Shown here: piece after piece, positions 7,882 to 16,144 of the stretch
Position numbering within the stretch: the first letter of the stretch is position 1
How the letters are laid out: each line of letters opens with the position of its first letter
From: Aliiroseovarius lamellibrachiae
Lineage (GTDB): Bacteria; Pseudomonadota; Alphaproteobacteria; Rhodobacterales; Rhodobacteraceae
NCBI RefSeq assembly: GCF_018599245.1
Contig: NZ_JAHEVJ010000003.1
Coordinates: 235,813 to 299,812 of the forward strand
DNA: 64,000 nucleotides
Direction of reading: 5' to 3'
Made by a program: the position numbers and the translations under genes
The notes under the pieces: generated by a model
What the model was told of the DNA's origin: nothing
The model's database searches: none
The model's input: the letters and a program-made list of their open reading frames with translations, nothing else

Positions 7882-8616
7882 ATGTTCATGAAAAAACTCT
7901 CCATCGCCGCCATCTTGTCCGTTCTGGCCCTGCCTGTGGCCGCGCAAAGCACGAAGCAAGGCGTGATTCAGTCGCTGAGCGGCAAAGGATTTACGGAAGT
8001 GCGCGTTTCGAAAACACTGTTTGGCAACACCCGGATCAAAGCCGAGGGCCCGGTGGGCGAGCGTGAAATCGTCTTGGGCAAGGATGGCACCGTTTTGCGC
8101 GATCGGTTTGACCCGAGCCATGGCAATAAGCGCGGGTCGGAAACCGCGTCGGCAAGTGTAACCACCGCCGGCAGCCATAGCTATGATGACAGTGGCAGCG
8201 ACCACAACGGTCAGGATGATAACGGCAGCGACCACAACGGTCAGGATGATAACGGCAGCGACCACAACGGTCAGGATGACAATGGCCAGGACGATAACGG
8301 CAGCGACCATAACGGTCAGGATGACAACGGCAGCGATGATAACGGCAGCGACCACAACGGTCAGGATGACAACGGCAGCGACCATAACGGCCGGGATGAT
8401 AACGGCAGCGATCATAACGGTCAGGACGATAACGGCAGCGATCGCAACGGCCAGGATGACAACGGCAGCGATGATAACGGCAACGACCATAACGGTCAGG
8501 ATGACGGTGGCAGTGATCACAACAATGACAGCAACGACGACCACGGCAACGATGACCACGGTGATGACGACCATGGTAACGACGACCATGGTGATGACGA
8601 CCACGGCGACGATTGA
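7882..8616 (+). CDS. Secreted Asp/Asn/Gly-rich repeat protein with PepSY-like N-terminus
   Basis: A 244-residue exported protein. A signal peptide (MKKLSIAAILSVLALPVAA, cleavage near residue 21-22) leads a small domain at about 22-75 that resembles a PepSY-type fold (GKGFTEVRVSKTLFGNTRIKAEG...VLGKDGTVLRD). From residue 104 the rest is a strongly acidic low-complexity tract: nine NGSDHNGQDD-type decamers and three half-units, ending in an H/D/N/G tail. Such D/N/G spacing recalls Ca2+-binding loops (RTX or dockerin-like), but no exact family motif is visible, so ion binding is inference. An AAGGA ribosome site precedes the ATG at 7882 (Met3 is an alternative). It is followed 71 bases later by a LuxR-type gene, with a perfect hairpin between. 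Confidence 0.72.
   Translation: MFMKKLSIAAILSVLALPVAAQSTKQGVIQSLSGKGFTEVRVSKTLFGNTRIKAEGPVGEREIVLGKDGTVLRDRFDPSHGNKRGSETASASVTTAGSHSYDDSGSDHNGQDDNGSDHNGQDDNGSDHNGQDDNGQDDNGSDHNGQDDNGSDDNGSDHNGQDDNGSDHNGRDDNGSDHNGQDDNGSDRNGQDDNGSDDNGNDHNGQDDGGSDHNNDSNDDHGNDDHGDDDHGNDDHGDDDHGDD
8191..8505 (+). repeat. In-frame 30-bp (15-bp half-unit) tandem repeat array
   Basis: Nine 30-base units encoding (N/S)G(S/N)D(H/R)NG(Q/R)DD interspersed with three 15-base half units (NGQDD or NGSDD). The periodicity is kept in multiples of 15 so the frame never breaks. Copies are nearly identical at the DNA level, suggesting recent expansion or slippage; copy number is likely variable between strains. Confidence 0.9.
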
Positions 8617-8623
8617 TCTCTCT

Positions 8624-8649
8624 CCGGTGGCATGAAACGATGCCACCGG
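8624..8649. other. Perfect 10-bp intercistronic hairpin
   Basis: CCGGTGGCAT (8624-8633) and ATGCCACCGG (8640-8649) form a perfect stem around the six-base loop GAAACG. It starts eight bases after the repeat-protein stop and is not followed by a T tract, so it is more like an mRNA 3'-end stabiliser, processing site or attenuating structure than a classical terminator. Confidence 0.75.
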
Positions 8650-8687
8650 CTCCCTTCCCGTACAGTATTCACATTGGAGACAAAATC

Positions 8688-9173
8688 ATGAACGCAAAAC
8701 TCCCGGCCCGTATTGGTGCGGTTTTGTTTGCTCTGTCCGCCGGGGTTTTTATACTCGAATTGTTCGGAGAGGTGACCGGGATCTGGCTGATCCGCGCCGA
8801 TTGGTTCATTCACGAAGTGACAGAATTGGCCACGCTCGTGGGCTTTATCATCGGGGGGGTGTTTATCTATCGCGCCCAACTTATGCTGAGCCAACGCAAC
8901 GAAGATGTCGAGTTTCGTTTGCGTGCGGCGCGCGGTGAATTTAACGCAATGGTCCAACAGCAGTTTGAAAAATGGCAGCTTTCCACAGCCGAACGCGACG
9001 TCGCGCTGTTAACGGTGAAAGGGCTGACTTTGGCCGAAATTGCCGACGCCCGCAGCACCAGTCAGGGCACTGTGAAGTCGCAAAACAACGCCATCTACCG
9101 CAAGGCCGGGGTGAAAAACCGCACCCAGCTGTTGGGGGCATTGATCGACGAATTGCTGTTTGACGATGGCTGA
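8688..9173 (+). CDS. Membrane-anchored LuxR-type helix-turn-helix regulator
   Basis: A 161-residue protein with two transmembrane helices (about 10-27 and 44-64), a polar linker and a C-terminal LuxR/GerE DNA-binding domain at about 96-155: LSTAERDVALLTVKGLTLAEIA, then GTVKSQNNAIYRKAGVKNRTQL, the recognition helix and dimer region. No receiver or autoinducer domain is present, so the signal would have to come through the membrane segment or a partner. The start at 8688 is set by a TTGGAGA ribosome site; an upstream in-frame ATG at 8613 would read through the intercistronic hairpin. Its position directly after the repeat-protein gene suggests co-regulation; whether it controls that gene is inference. 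Confidence 0.78.
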   Translation: MNAKLPARIGAVLFALSAGVFILELFGEVTGIWLIRADWFIHEVTELATLVGFIIGGVFIYRAQLMLSQRNEDVEFRLRAARGEFNAMVQQQFEKWQLSTAERDVALLTVKGLTLAEIADARSTSQGTVKSQNNAIYRKAGVKNRTQLLGALIDELLFDDG

Positions 9174-9180
9174 GAACACG

Positions 9181-9212
9181 AACCGGGCGCGCGCATCAGT
9201 GAGCGCCCGGTT
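9181..9212. terminator. Hairpin terminator between convergent genes
   Basis: AACCGGGCGC (9181-9190) pairs perfectly with GCGCCCGGTT (9203-9212), loop 12 bases, sitting between the LuxR-type stop (9173) and the topA stop (9224). Only short T runs follow in either direction. Confidence 0.65.
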
Positions 9213-9223
9213 CTGTCATTCAA

Positions 9224-11830
9224 TCACTTTTTGGCGGCCGCCTTTTTCGGTGCGGCCTTTTTCGCCGCCGGCGTCTTGGCGGCGGCTTTTTTCTTGGGGG
9301 CCGCCTTCTTGCGCGCCGGTTTTTTCTTGGCGGTTTTCTCGGCAATCCAGCCAACGGCCATTTCCATGGTCACGTCTTCGGGCTTTACATCATTGGGGAT
9401 GGTCGCATTGACCTTCTCCCATTTCACGTAAGGACCATAGCGGCCTTCCATCACGTTTACCGCGCCGCCATCCTCCGGGTGTTCCCCCAGTTCTTTCAAG
9501 GCTTTAGCCGCAGCCCGACGCCCGCGTCCGGGATTGGCACGCTTTTCGGCCAACATTTCCACAGCGCGGTTCATGCCAATCTCAAAGACATCCAGTGTTT
9601 CTTTGAGGTTCACATAAACGGGTTTCTCTTCATCAGGTTTTTGGTGGGCAATATAAGGCCCGAAACGGCCGAGGTTTGCTAGGATCACGCCGCCGTCTGG
9701 GTGCTGTCCGATTTCGCGCGGCAGGGTTAAAAGCGTCAGAGCCTGTTCAAACGTCAGCTCGTTTGGCCCCCAACCAGGTAGGTATTCCTTGCCCTGTTTG
9801 GGCAGCGAGGACCGCGGCGGTTTCTTGTTCTCGGGTGTGGGTTCGCCACGCTGCACATAAGGTCCGAAACGGCCGGATTTCAGGTGGATTTCATCCCCGT
9901 TGTCTTCGCCCAGAACACGTTCGTATCCTTCGGCCCCTTCGCCTGAGATTGGGCGGGTGTAGTTACACTCGGGGTAGTTGCCACAGCCGACAAACCCGCC
10001 GGTGCGCGAGGTTTTGAGGTGCAGGCTGCCGGTGCCACATTTGGGGCAGGCGCGCGGGTCGGTGCCATCTTCGCGGGGCGGATAAAGCTGAGGGGCCAAT
10101 GCGGCGTCAAGCTTGTCGAGCACTTCCGAGATGCGCAACTCAGACGTTTCGCCAATGGCGGCGGAAAAGTCGCGCCAGAACCGGTTCAGCACGTCTTTGT
10201 AATTCAATTCGCCTGCGGAGACGGTGTCCAGCTCGTCTTCCAGATTTGCGGTGAATTCATAACCCACATATTTGCGGAAGAAATTCATCAAGAAGATGGT
10301 CACAATCCGGCCTTTGTCCTCGGGGAACAGGCGGTTTTTGTCTTTGCGGACGTATTCGCGATCTTGGATTGTGGTGATCACAGATGCATAGGTCGAGGGG
10401 CGGCCAATGCCCAGCTCTTCCATCCGTTTCACCAATGTCGCCTCGGTGTAGCGGGGCGGCGGTTGGGTGAAGTGTTGTTCGGGCGTGATGATGCCTTTTT
10501 GCGCGGGCTCACCCTGCATGATTTGCGGCAAACGCTTGTCGTCATCGTCAACCACCGCGTCATCGCGACCTTCTTCGTAAACCTTCAAGAAGCCTTCAAA
10601 CACAACCACTTGACCGGTGGCGCGCAGGCCCACTTGACCGTCGGCGGATCCCACCTCAACGGTGGTGCGTTCAAACCGAGCACTGTCCATTTGGGACGCC
10701 AAGGTACGCTTCCAGATCAGGTCGTAAAGCTTGCGCTGATCAGGCTCCAGTCGCGCCAAAGCGGCCGCGTCCACGGACATATCCGTGGGTCGAATACATT
10801 CGTGGGCTTCTTGTGCGTTTTTGGCTTTGTTCTTGTAAACACGAGGTTTGGCGGGGATGAAATCCTTGCCGTAACGCGACGAGATTTCGGCGCGTGCCTC
10901 GGCCACGGCCTCGGGTGCCATATCAATGCCGTCGGTCCGCATATAGGTGATGTACCCGGCCTCATACAGGCGCTGGGCGGTCGACATGGTTTGCCGTGCG
11001 CCAAAGCCGAACTTGCGGCTGGCTTCTTGCTGTAGCGTCGAGGTCATAAAGGGCGGCGAGGGGTTGCGATTGGCGGGTTTGGCTTCCACCGATTGCACCG
11101 TCAAATCGCGTGAGGTGATCGCCTGAACCGCAAGTTCCGCCGCGGTTTCATTGCCCAGCCCGTGTTTATCAAGCTTATCGCCGCCAAGCACGGTCAGTTT
11201 GGCTTCAAACTCCTGCCCACGCGGGGTGGTCAGCATGGCTTTCACGGACCAGTATTCTTTGTTGTTAAACGCCTCGATCTCTTCTTCGCGTTCCACAATC
11301 AGGCGCAGACACACGGATTGCACCCGGCCAGCCGACCGCGCACCGGGCAGCTTGCGCCACAACACGGGCGACAGGTTGAACCCCACGAGGTAATCGAGCG
11401 CACGGCGGGCCAGATATGCTTCGACCAAATCGGTGTCCACTTGGCGCGGGTTGGCCATGGCTTCCAAAACGGCATCTTTGGTGATCGCATTAAAGGTCAC
11501 GCGGCTGACGGGCGTGTCTTTCTTGATCGAGCGGCGCTTGCGCAACGCTTCTTCAAGGTGCCACGAAATCGCCTCTCCCTCGCGGTCGGGGTCGGTTGCG
11601 AGGATCAGGGCGTTGTCTTCTTTCAGCGCGTCGGCGATCGCTTTGACGTGTTTGCGCGAATCCGCTCCGATCTCCCACACCATGTCAAATTCATGGTCGG
11701 GGTCGACGGATCCGTTTTTCGCCGGCAGGTCCCGTACGTGGCCGTAAGAGGCCAGCACAGTATAGTCTTTGCCGAGGTACTTATTAATCGTTTTGGCTTT
11801 TGCCGGGCTTTCAACAACAACGACGGGCAT
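9224..11830 (-). CDS. topA: DNA topoisomerase I (type IA)
   Basis: An 868-residue type IA topoisomerase that relaxes negative supercoils through a 5'-phosphotyrosine intermediate. The TOPRIM domain opens with VVVESPAKAKTINKYLG and has the acidic DPDREGEAISWH triad; the active-site tyrosine is Y296 in YITYMRTDG. One clear tetracysteine zinc ribbon follows (CPKCGTGSLHLKT...CGNYPEC), then repeated GRFGPY / GRYGPY topoisomerase C-terminal modules, and finally a Lys/Ala/Pro-rich basic tail of about 35 residues, which probably aids DNA or RNA polymerase contact. Start at 11830: MPVVVVESPAK is the universal N-terminus and an AGAGAA ribosome site lies upstream; an 81-base in-frame extension is not credible. 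It is divergent from uvrD. Confidence 0.97.
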   Translation of the reverse strand: MPVVVVESPAKAKTINKYLGKDYTVLASYGHVRDLPAKNGSVDPDHEFDMVWEIGADSRKHVKAIADALKEDNALILATDPDREGEAISWHLEEALRKRRSIKKDTPVSRVTFNAITKDAVLEAMANPRQVDTDLVEAYLARRALDYLVGFNLSPVLWRKLPGARSAGRVQSVCLRLIVEREEEIEAFNNKEYWSVKAMLTTPRGQEFEAKLTVLGGDKLDKHGLGNETAAELAVQAITSRDLTVQSVEAKPANRNPSPPFMTSTLQQEASRKFGFGARQTMSTAQRLYEAGYITYMRTDGIDMAPEAVAEARAEISSRYGKDFIPAKPRVYKNKAKNAQEAHECIRPTDMSVDAAALARLEPDQRKLYDLIWKRTLASQMDSARFERTTVEVGSADGQVGLRATGQVVVFEGFLKVYEEGRDDAVVDDDDKRLPQIMQGEPAQKGIITPEQHFTQPPPRYTEATLVKRMEELGIGRPSTYASVITTIQDREYVRKDKNRLFPEDKGRIVTIFLMNFFRKYVGYEFTANLEDELDTVSAGELNYKDVLNRFWRDFSAAIGETSELRISEVLDKLDAALAPQLYPPREDGTDPRACPKCGTGSLHLKTSRTGGFVGCGNYPECNYTRPISGEGAEGYERVLGEDNGDEIHLKSGRFGPYVQRGEPTPENKKPPRSSLPKQGKEYLPGWGPNELTFEQALTLLTLPREIGQHPDGGVILANLGRFGPYIAHQKPDEEKPVYVNLKETLDVFEIGMNRAVEMLAEKRANPGRGRRAAAKALKELGEHPEDGGAVNVMEGRYGPYVKWEKVNATIPNDVKPEDVTMEMAVGWIAEKTAKKKPARKKAAPKKKAAAKTPAAKKAAPKKAAAKK

Positions 11831-12049
11831 GAAATTCTCTCGATTGGGTGTGGCCGCTTGGCGGTCTTCTCTTGGGGGTCGTAAATGTGGCCTGACCGGG
11901 GGGCTTGTCAATGGCGCTTCACTTTATAATAGGGGGTGTGTTGTCGCGCCCCCTTTAGGGGGCGGGAAATTTCACCGGATTTAAGCCAAAGGTGGAACAT
12001 TTGCGGAACGCCCCCTTTCCCTGTGTCTTATCGGTTGGTAAGAGAGGGC
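11831..12049. promoter_or_regulatory. Divergent topA-uvrD intergenic region
   Basis: 219 bases carrying both promoters. A CCCCCTTTAGGGGGCGGG stretch (11950-11966) has self-complementary CCCC/GGGG parts but no T tract. I do not see a confident -35/-10 pair. Confidence 0.35.
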
Positions 12050-14671
12050 ATGAGCGATTTTGATGATGATGACCTGTTTGAGCCGATCGAGCCTGTGCAA
12101 TCTGCGCCCAAAGTGCCTTTGTCCCAGCGGGCGATGGGGCTGGCGGCGCCGCGGCCGGCCCCCTATTTGGACGGGTTGAACCCCGCGCAACGCGAAGCGG
12201 TTGAGGCATTGGATGGCCCGGTTTTGATGCTGGCGGGTGCGGGCACGGGCAAGACCAAAGCCCTGACGACGCGTATCGCGCATCTTTTGAATACAGGCCA
12301 AGCGCGGCCCAATGAAATCCTGTCAGTGACCTTCACCAACAAAGCCGCGCGCGAGATGAAGAGCCGGGTGGCGAACCTTTTGGGCCAAACGGTGGAAGGG
12401 ATGCCGTGGATGGGCACGTTCCATTCGATCTGTGTGAAACTTCTGCGTCGTCACGCGGAACTTGTGGGGCTGAAATCGAACTTTACCATTCTGGACACTG
12501 ATGATCAGAATCGGCTGTTGAAACAGTTGATTGTGGCCGCGAATATTGACGAAAAACGCTGGCCTGCGCGTCTGCTGTCTGGCGTGATTGACAATTGGAA
12601 AAACCGGGCCTGGACCCCGGCGCAGGTGCCCACCGGGGATGCCAGCGCGTTTAACGGTCAAGGTGTTGATCTGTATCACCAATATCAAGAACGCCTCAAG
12701 ACGTTGAACGCCTGTGATTTTGGTGATTTGCTGTTGCATATGGTCACAATTTTCCAGCGCCACGATGACATTCTAAAGCAATATCAGACCTGGTTTCGCT
12801 ATATCCTTGTGGACGAATACCAAGATACCAATGTGGCGCAATATCTGTGGCTAAGGCTGCTGGCGGCGGGGCATAAAAATATCTGTTGCGTCGGTGACGA
12901 TGACCAGTCGATTTACGGTTGGCGCGGGGCCGAAGTGGGCAATATTTTGCGGTTTGAGGCCGATTTCCCCGGCGCAAAAGTTGTGAAGCTTGAGCAAAAT
13001 TACCGCTCCACCGCGCATATTCTGGGGGCTGCGGCAGGTGTCATTCGTGGCAACGAAGGGCGGCTGGGCAAAGAGCTTTGGACTGATGCGGAAGGCGGCG
13101 ACAAGCTGCGTCTGATTGGCCATTGGGATGGCAACGAAGAGGCGCGCTGGGTCGGCGAAGAGCTGGAGGCGATGCAGCGTGGCACCCGTGGCAATGACCC
13201 TCTGTCGCTGGATGATATGGCGATTTTGGTGCGCGCGTCGCACCAGATGCGCGCCTTTGAAGATCGGTTTTTGACCATTGGATTGCCCTACCGGGTGATC
13301 GGCGGGCCGCGCTTTTATGAGCGCTTGGAAATCCGCGATGCAATGGCCTATTTCCGCCTTGCGGTCAGTCAGGACGATGATCTGGCGTTTGAGCGGATCG
13401 TGAACACGCCGCGCCGCGGGTTGGGCGATGTTGCTCTGAGAAAAATACGTGACCTATCAAACCAAAATGGCGTCTCGTTGGTCGAAGGCGCGCGTATCGC
13501 GGTCGAGCAGGGCGAGATCAAAGGTAAGGGCGGCAAAGGTCTCTGTGAGCTCGTGGGCGGATTGGATCGTTGGCACTTCTTTGTTGTGAATGTGGGGAGC
13601 CAAGTCGCGATTCATGATTGTGAAGTTACAATCTCTGAACTTGACCAGAAAACGAACGAGCTTTTTGTTCAAGCTGAGTTGCTTCAATCGGATTCTTATG
13701 ACGGGGAGCTGTCAGAGGAGGATCGCAAAGCACAAATTGAAATGTGTGAAGATGCTGTAAAGCAGTGCCAATCCAGAATTGAGCTACTTCAACGCGATAT
13801 TAAGGTTTTGAATGGCGACCATGTCCTACTAGCAGAGTGTCTCCTAGATGAGTCGGGCTACACCACGCATTGGATGAACGATAAAACGCCCGAGGCGCCG
13901 GGGCGGCTTGAGAACCTTAAGGAATTGGTCAAAGCACTGGAAGGGTTCGAAAATCTTCAAGGGTTCTTGGAGCATGTCTCGCTGATCATGGACAATGAAA
14001 GCGAAAGCTCGGAAGAAAAAGTCACCATCATGACGCTGCATGCCGCCAAAGGGCTGGAATACCCGGCGGTGTTTTTGCCGGGTTGGGAAGATGGTCTGTT
14101 TCCGTCGCAGCGTTCGATGGATGAAAGCGGGCTTAAGGGCCTCGAAGAAGAGCGGCGTCTGGCCTATGTGGGCATCACGCGGGCGGAGAAAATCTGTACC
14201 ATTTCCTTTGCGGCAAACCGGTTGGTCTATGGCCAATGGCAGTCACAATTGCCGTCGCGGTTTGTGGATGAATTGCCCGAAGAACATGTGGATGTGCTGA
14301 CCCCGCCGGGACTGTATGGCGGCAATTATGGCGCGGCGGGGGGTGTGTCTGGTGTTGGGTCTAAGATCGAAGAACAAGCCCTGCGCGCGGATGCCTATAA
14401 CTCGCCGGGTTGGAAGCGGATGCAGGAAAACACCGGCGGGCGGTTGCGTGCAAAATCCAGCCCAAGCGAGACGCGTGGGTTGGTGATTGATATGGCGGCG
14501 GTGTCGTCCTTTACCCAAGGCAACAGGGTGTTTCATCAGAAATTCGGCTATGGCACCGTGATGGGGATCGAAGGCGACAAGCTGGACATCGAATTTGACA
14601 AAGCCGGTGCGAAAAAGGTGATTTCCAAGTTTATTGTTCTGGCATCCGAGGCGGGCGATGTGCCGTTTTAG
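12050..14671 (+). CDS. uvrD: UvrD/PcrA-type DNA helicase with an unusual internal insert
   Basis: An 873-residue SF1A 3'-5' helicase for nucleotide-excision and mismatch repair. Visible motifs: Q-motif and Walker A GLNPAQREAVEAL...AGAGTGKT (K68), motif II LVDEYQDTN, motif III GDDDQSIYGWRGA, motif IV region LEQNYRST, motif V VTIMTLHAAKGLE and motif VI EERRLAYVGITRA. The C-terminus ends in a Tudor-like module (GYGTVMGIEGDKLDIEFDKAG) that contacts RNA polymerase in PcrA. Between DRWH and DHVLLAECLLDESGYT (about 510-590) lies some 80 residues, coiled-coil-like and of lower GC, where relatives I recall have about ten. The frame stays open. Start at 12050 is supported by an AGAGAGGG ribosome site; longer readings are non-conserved. 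Confidence 0.95.
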   Translation: MSDFDDDDLFEPIEPVQSAPKVPLSQRAMGLAAPRPAPYLDGLNPAQREAVEALDGPVLMLAGAGTGKTKALTTRIAHLLNTGQARPNEILSVTFTNKAAREMKSRVANLLGQTVEGMPWMGTFHSICVKLLRRHAELVGLKSNFTILDTDDQNRLLKQLIVAANIDEKRWPARLLSGVIDNWKNRAWTPAQVPTGDASAFNGQGVDLYHQYQERLKTLNACDFGDLLLHMVTIFQRHDDILKQYQTWFRYILVDEYQDTNVAQYLWLRLLAAGHKNICCVGDDDQSIYGWRGAEVGNILRFEADFPGAKVVKLEQNYRSTAHILGAAAGVIRGNEGRLGKELWTDAEGGDKLRLIGHWDGNEEARWVGEELEAMQRGTRGNDPLSLDDMAILVRASHQMRAFEDRFLTIGLPYRVIGGPRFYERLEIRDAMAYFRLAVSQDDDLAFERIVNTPRRGLGDVALRKIRDLSNQNGVSLVEGARIAVEQGEIKGKGGKGLCELVGGLDRWHFFVVNVGSQVAIHDCEVTISELDQKTNELFVQAELLQSDSYDGELSEEDRKAQIEMCEDAVKQCQSRIELLQRDIKVLNGDHVLLAECLLDESGYTTHWMNDKTPEAPGRLENLKELVKALEGFENLQGFLEHVSLIMDNESESSEEKVTIMTLHAAKGLEYPAVFLPGWEDGLFPSQRSMDESGLKGLEEERRLAYVGITRAEKICTISFAANRLVYGQWQSQLPSRFVDELPEEHVDVLTPPGLYGGNYGAAGGVSGVGSKIEEQALRADAYNSPGWKRMQENTGGRLRAKSSPSETRGLVIDMAAVSSFTQGNRVFHQKFGYGTVMGIEGDKLDIEFDKAGAKKVISKFIVLASEAGDVPF
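13577..13816 (+). other. Low-GC in-frame insert within uvrD (2B-subdomain region)
   Basis: About 80 codons rich in Glu, Gln, Asp and Cys with a predicted coiled-coil look (QAELLQSDSYDGELSEED then IEMCEDAVKQCQSRIELLQR). Hand count over 13561-13860 gives 135 G+C in 300 (45 percent), against 55-72 percent in sampled blocks between 13141 and 13320. Codons such as CTA, TTA-like and AGA that are rare in the flanks appear here. Boundaries are approximate. Confidence 0.7.
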
Positions 14672-14695
14672 GGCTGCGTGTGTGGTCGTAATGTA

Positions 14696-14724
14696 AAAAG
14701 GGCGGCACCAGAGGCCGCCCTTTT
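14696..14724. terminator. Bidirectional Rho-independent terminator
   Basis: AAAAGGGCGGC / GCCGCCCTTTT (14696-14706 with 14714-14724) with a seven-base loop; A run on one side and T run on the other serve uvrD from the left and dctM from the right. Confidence 0.88.
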
Positions 14725-14743
14725 CTATTTGAAATCAGAGCGT

Positions 14744-16144
14744 TCACACTTGGCTCGGCAGCCACAGCACAATCCATGGAAACGCCACGAGCAATGCGAT
14801 GGTCACCGCATCTGCGATGAAAAACGGCGTCACCCCTTTGAACACATCTTGCACTGTCAAATCATCGCGCACGCCAGCCACCACAAAGCAATTGAGGCCA
14901 ATGGGGGGGGTGATCAGGCAGAATTCGGCCATTTTCACCACCAAAATCCCAAACCAAATCGCACACATTGGGCCGGACATACCGAAGGCGCTGTCGGTGG
15001 CCGCGACGAACTCGCCGCCATTCAATGCCATCACCGCCGGGTAGACCACGGGCAGGGTTAGAAGCAGCATGCCAATTGCATCCATGAACATGCCCAATAC
15101 CGCATAAGCCAGCAGGATGCAGACGAGAATCAGCATTGGTGACAGGGTGAGCGAGGTGATCCAGTCGGAAAAGGCGCCGGGCAGATCAGCAAAGCCCAAG
15201 AACCGCACGTAAATCAGCACGCCCCAGATGATGGTGAAAATCATCGCGGACAGTTTGGCGGTTTCCAGAAGGGCGGATTTCAGCTCGGACCAGCGCATCC
15301 CACGATAAAGCGCCATAAGAAAGACCACAAAGGCGCCAATTGCGCCGCCTTCTGTTGGGGTCCCCCAAGCGTCACCGCCGAAAGGATTGTAAACAAAGAG
15401 GATAATGGTGGCGACCACCACCAGAATGGGCAAGGCAGGTGGCAATGACGCAAAGCGTTGCCGCCATGTGAACCCCGTGACGCGTGGTCCAAACCCTTTG
15501 AACGTCAGCGCAAGACCGATGATCAATAGCCCGTAAATGACGGCGGAAAATGCACCGGGAATAAACCCCGCGAGCAGGAGCTTGCCCACGTCTTGCTCCA
15601 CGATAATAGCGTAGATCACCAGAATCGCCGAGGGTGGGATGAGTGAGGCCAAGGTGCCGCCCGCCGCCACAACCCCTGCCGCAAAGCGTTTGTCATACCC
15701 GATGGCCAGCATCTCGGGGATGGCAATGCGGGCAAAGACGGCGGAGGTGGCGACCGATGCGCCAGACACCGCGGCAAACCCCGCTGTGGCAAAGATGGTT
15801 GAAACCGCCAACCCCCCCGGCACCCAGGCAAGCCAGCGTTTGGCCGCCTCAAACAAGGCTTTGGTCAGGCCTGCGTAATAGGCGAGATAGCCGATCAGGA
15901 TGAAGGTTGGGATCAGTGACAGCGCTTGGGACGCGATCTTTGAATGCGGCACCTGTCCTGCGGTTTTTACCGAAATGGTCAGGGCTTTCGTAAACTTATC
16001 AGGGTCATAGCCGAATTTGGCCCAGAAAATCCAAGTCAGGCCAATCAGTCCGGCCAGGCCCGCCGCAAAGGCCACGCGCATGCCCAACAGCACCAGAGCC
16101 AACATGCCTGCGGTGACGATGAGGCCGATATCAATGGACTCCAT
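14744..16144 (-). CDS. dctM: TRAP transporter large permease subunit
   Basis: A 466-residue DctM-family protein with about 12-13 hydrophobic segments. It is the ion-coupled transport core of a tripartite ATP-independent periplasmic transporter, working with the DctQ helix bundle and the DctP binding protein encoded just upstream. Family-typical stretches include SGASVATSAVFARIAIPEM, GTLASLIPPSAILVIYA, the central TEGGAIGAF and GMFMDAIGMLLLTLPVVYP. Start at 16144: an AAAGGAGG ribosome site sits six to seven bases upstream, and the ATG shares one base with the dctQ stop (TGATG). Length is slightly above the common 425-435 because of extra loop sequence. The substrate cannot be told from this subunit. 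Confidence 0.93.
   Translation of the reverse strand: MESIDIGLIVTAGMLALVLLGMRVAFAAGLAGLIGLTWIFWAKFGYDPDKFTKALTISVKTAGQVPHSKIASQALSLIPTFILIGYLAYYAGLTKALFEAAKRWLAWVPGGLAVSTIFATAGFAAVSGASVATSAVFARIAIPEMLAIGYDKRFAAGVVAAGGTLASLIPPSAILVIYAIIVEQDVGKLLLAGFIPGAFSAVIYGLLIIGLALTFKGFGPRVTGFTWRQRFASLPPALPILVVVATIILFVYNPFGGDAWGTPTEGGAIGAFVVFLMALYRGMRWSELKSALLETAKLSAMIFTIIWGVLIYVRFLGFADLPGAFSDWITSLTLSPMLILVCILLAYAVLGMFMDAIGMLLLTLPVVYPAVMALNGGEFVAATDSAFGMSGPMCAIWFGILVVKMAEFCLITPPIGLNCFVVAGVRDDLTVQDVFKGVTPFFIADAVTIALLVAFPWIVLWLPSQV

Noticed and set aside
8191-8505. 30-bp direct repeats as a CRISPR array
   Set aside because: No unique spacers; units abut and encode an in-frame acidic repeat within a secreted protein.
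7849-8646. Long minus-strand frame of Val/Ile-rich sequence opposite the repeat protein
   Set aside because: It is the mirror of the coding repeat; no ribosome site or family features.
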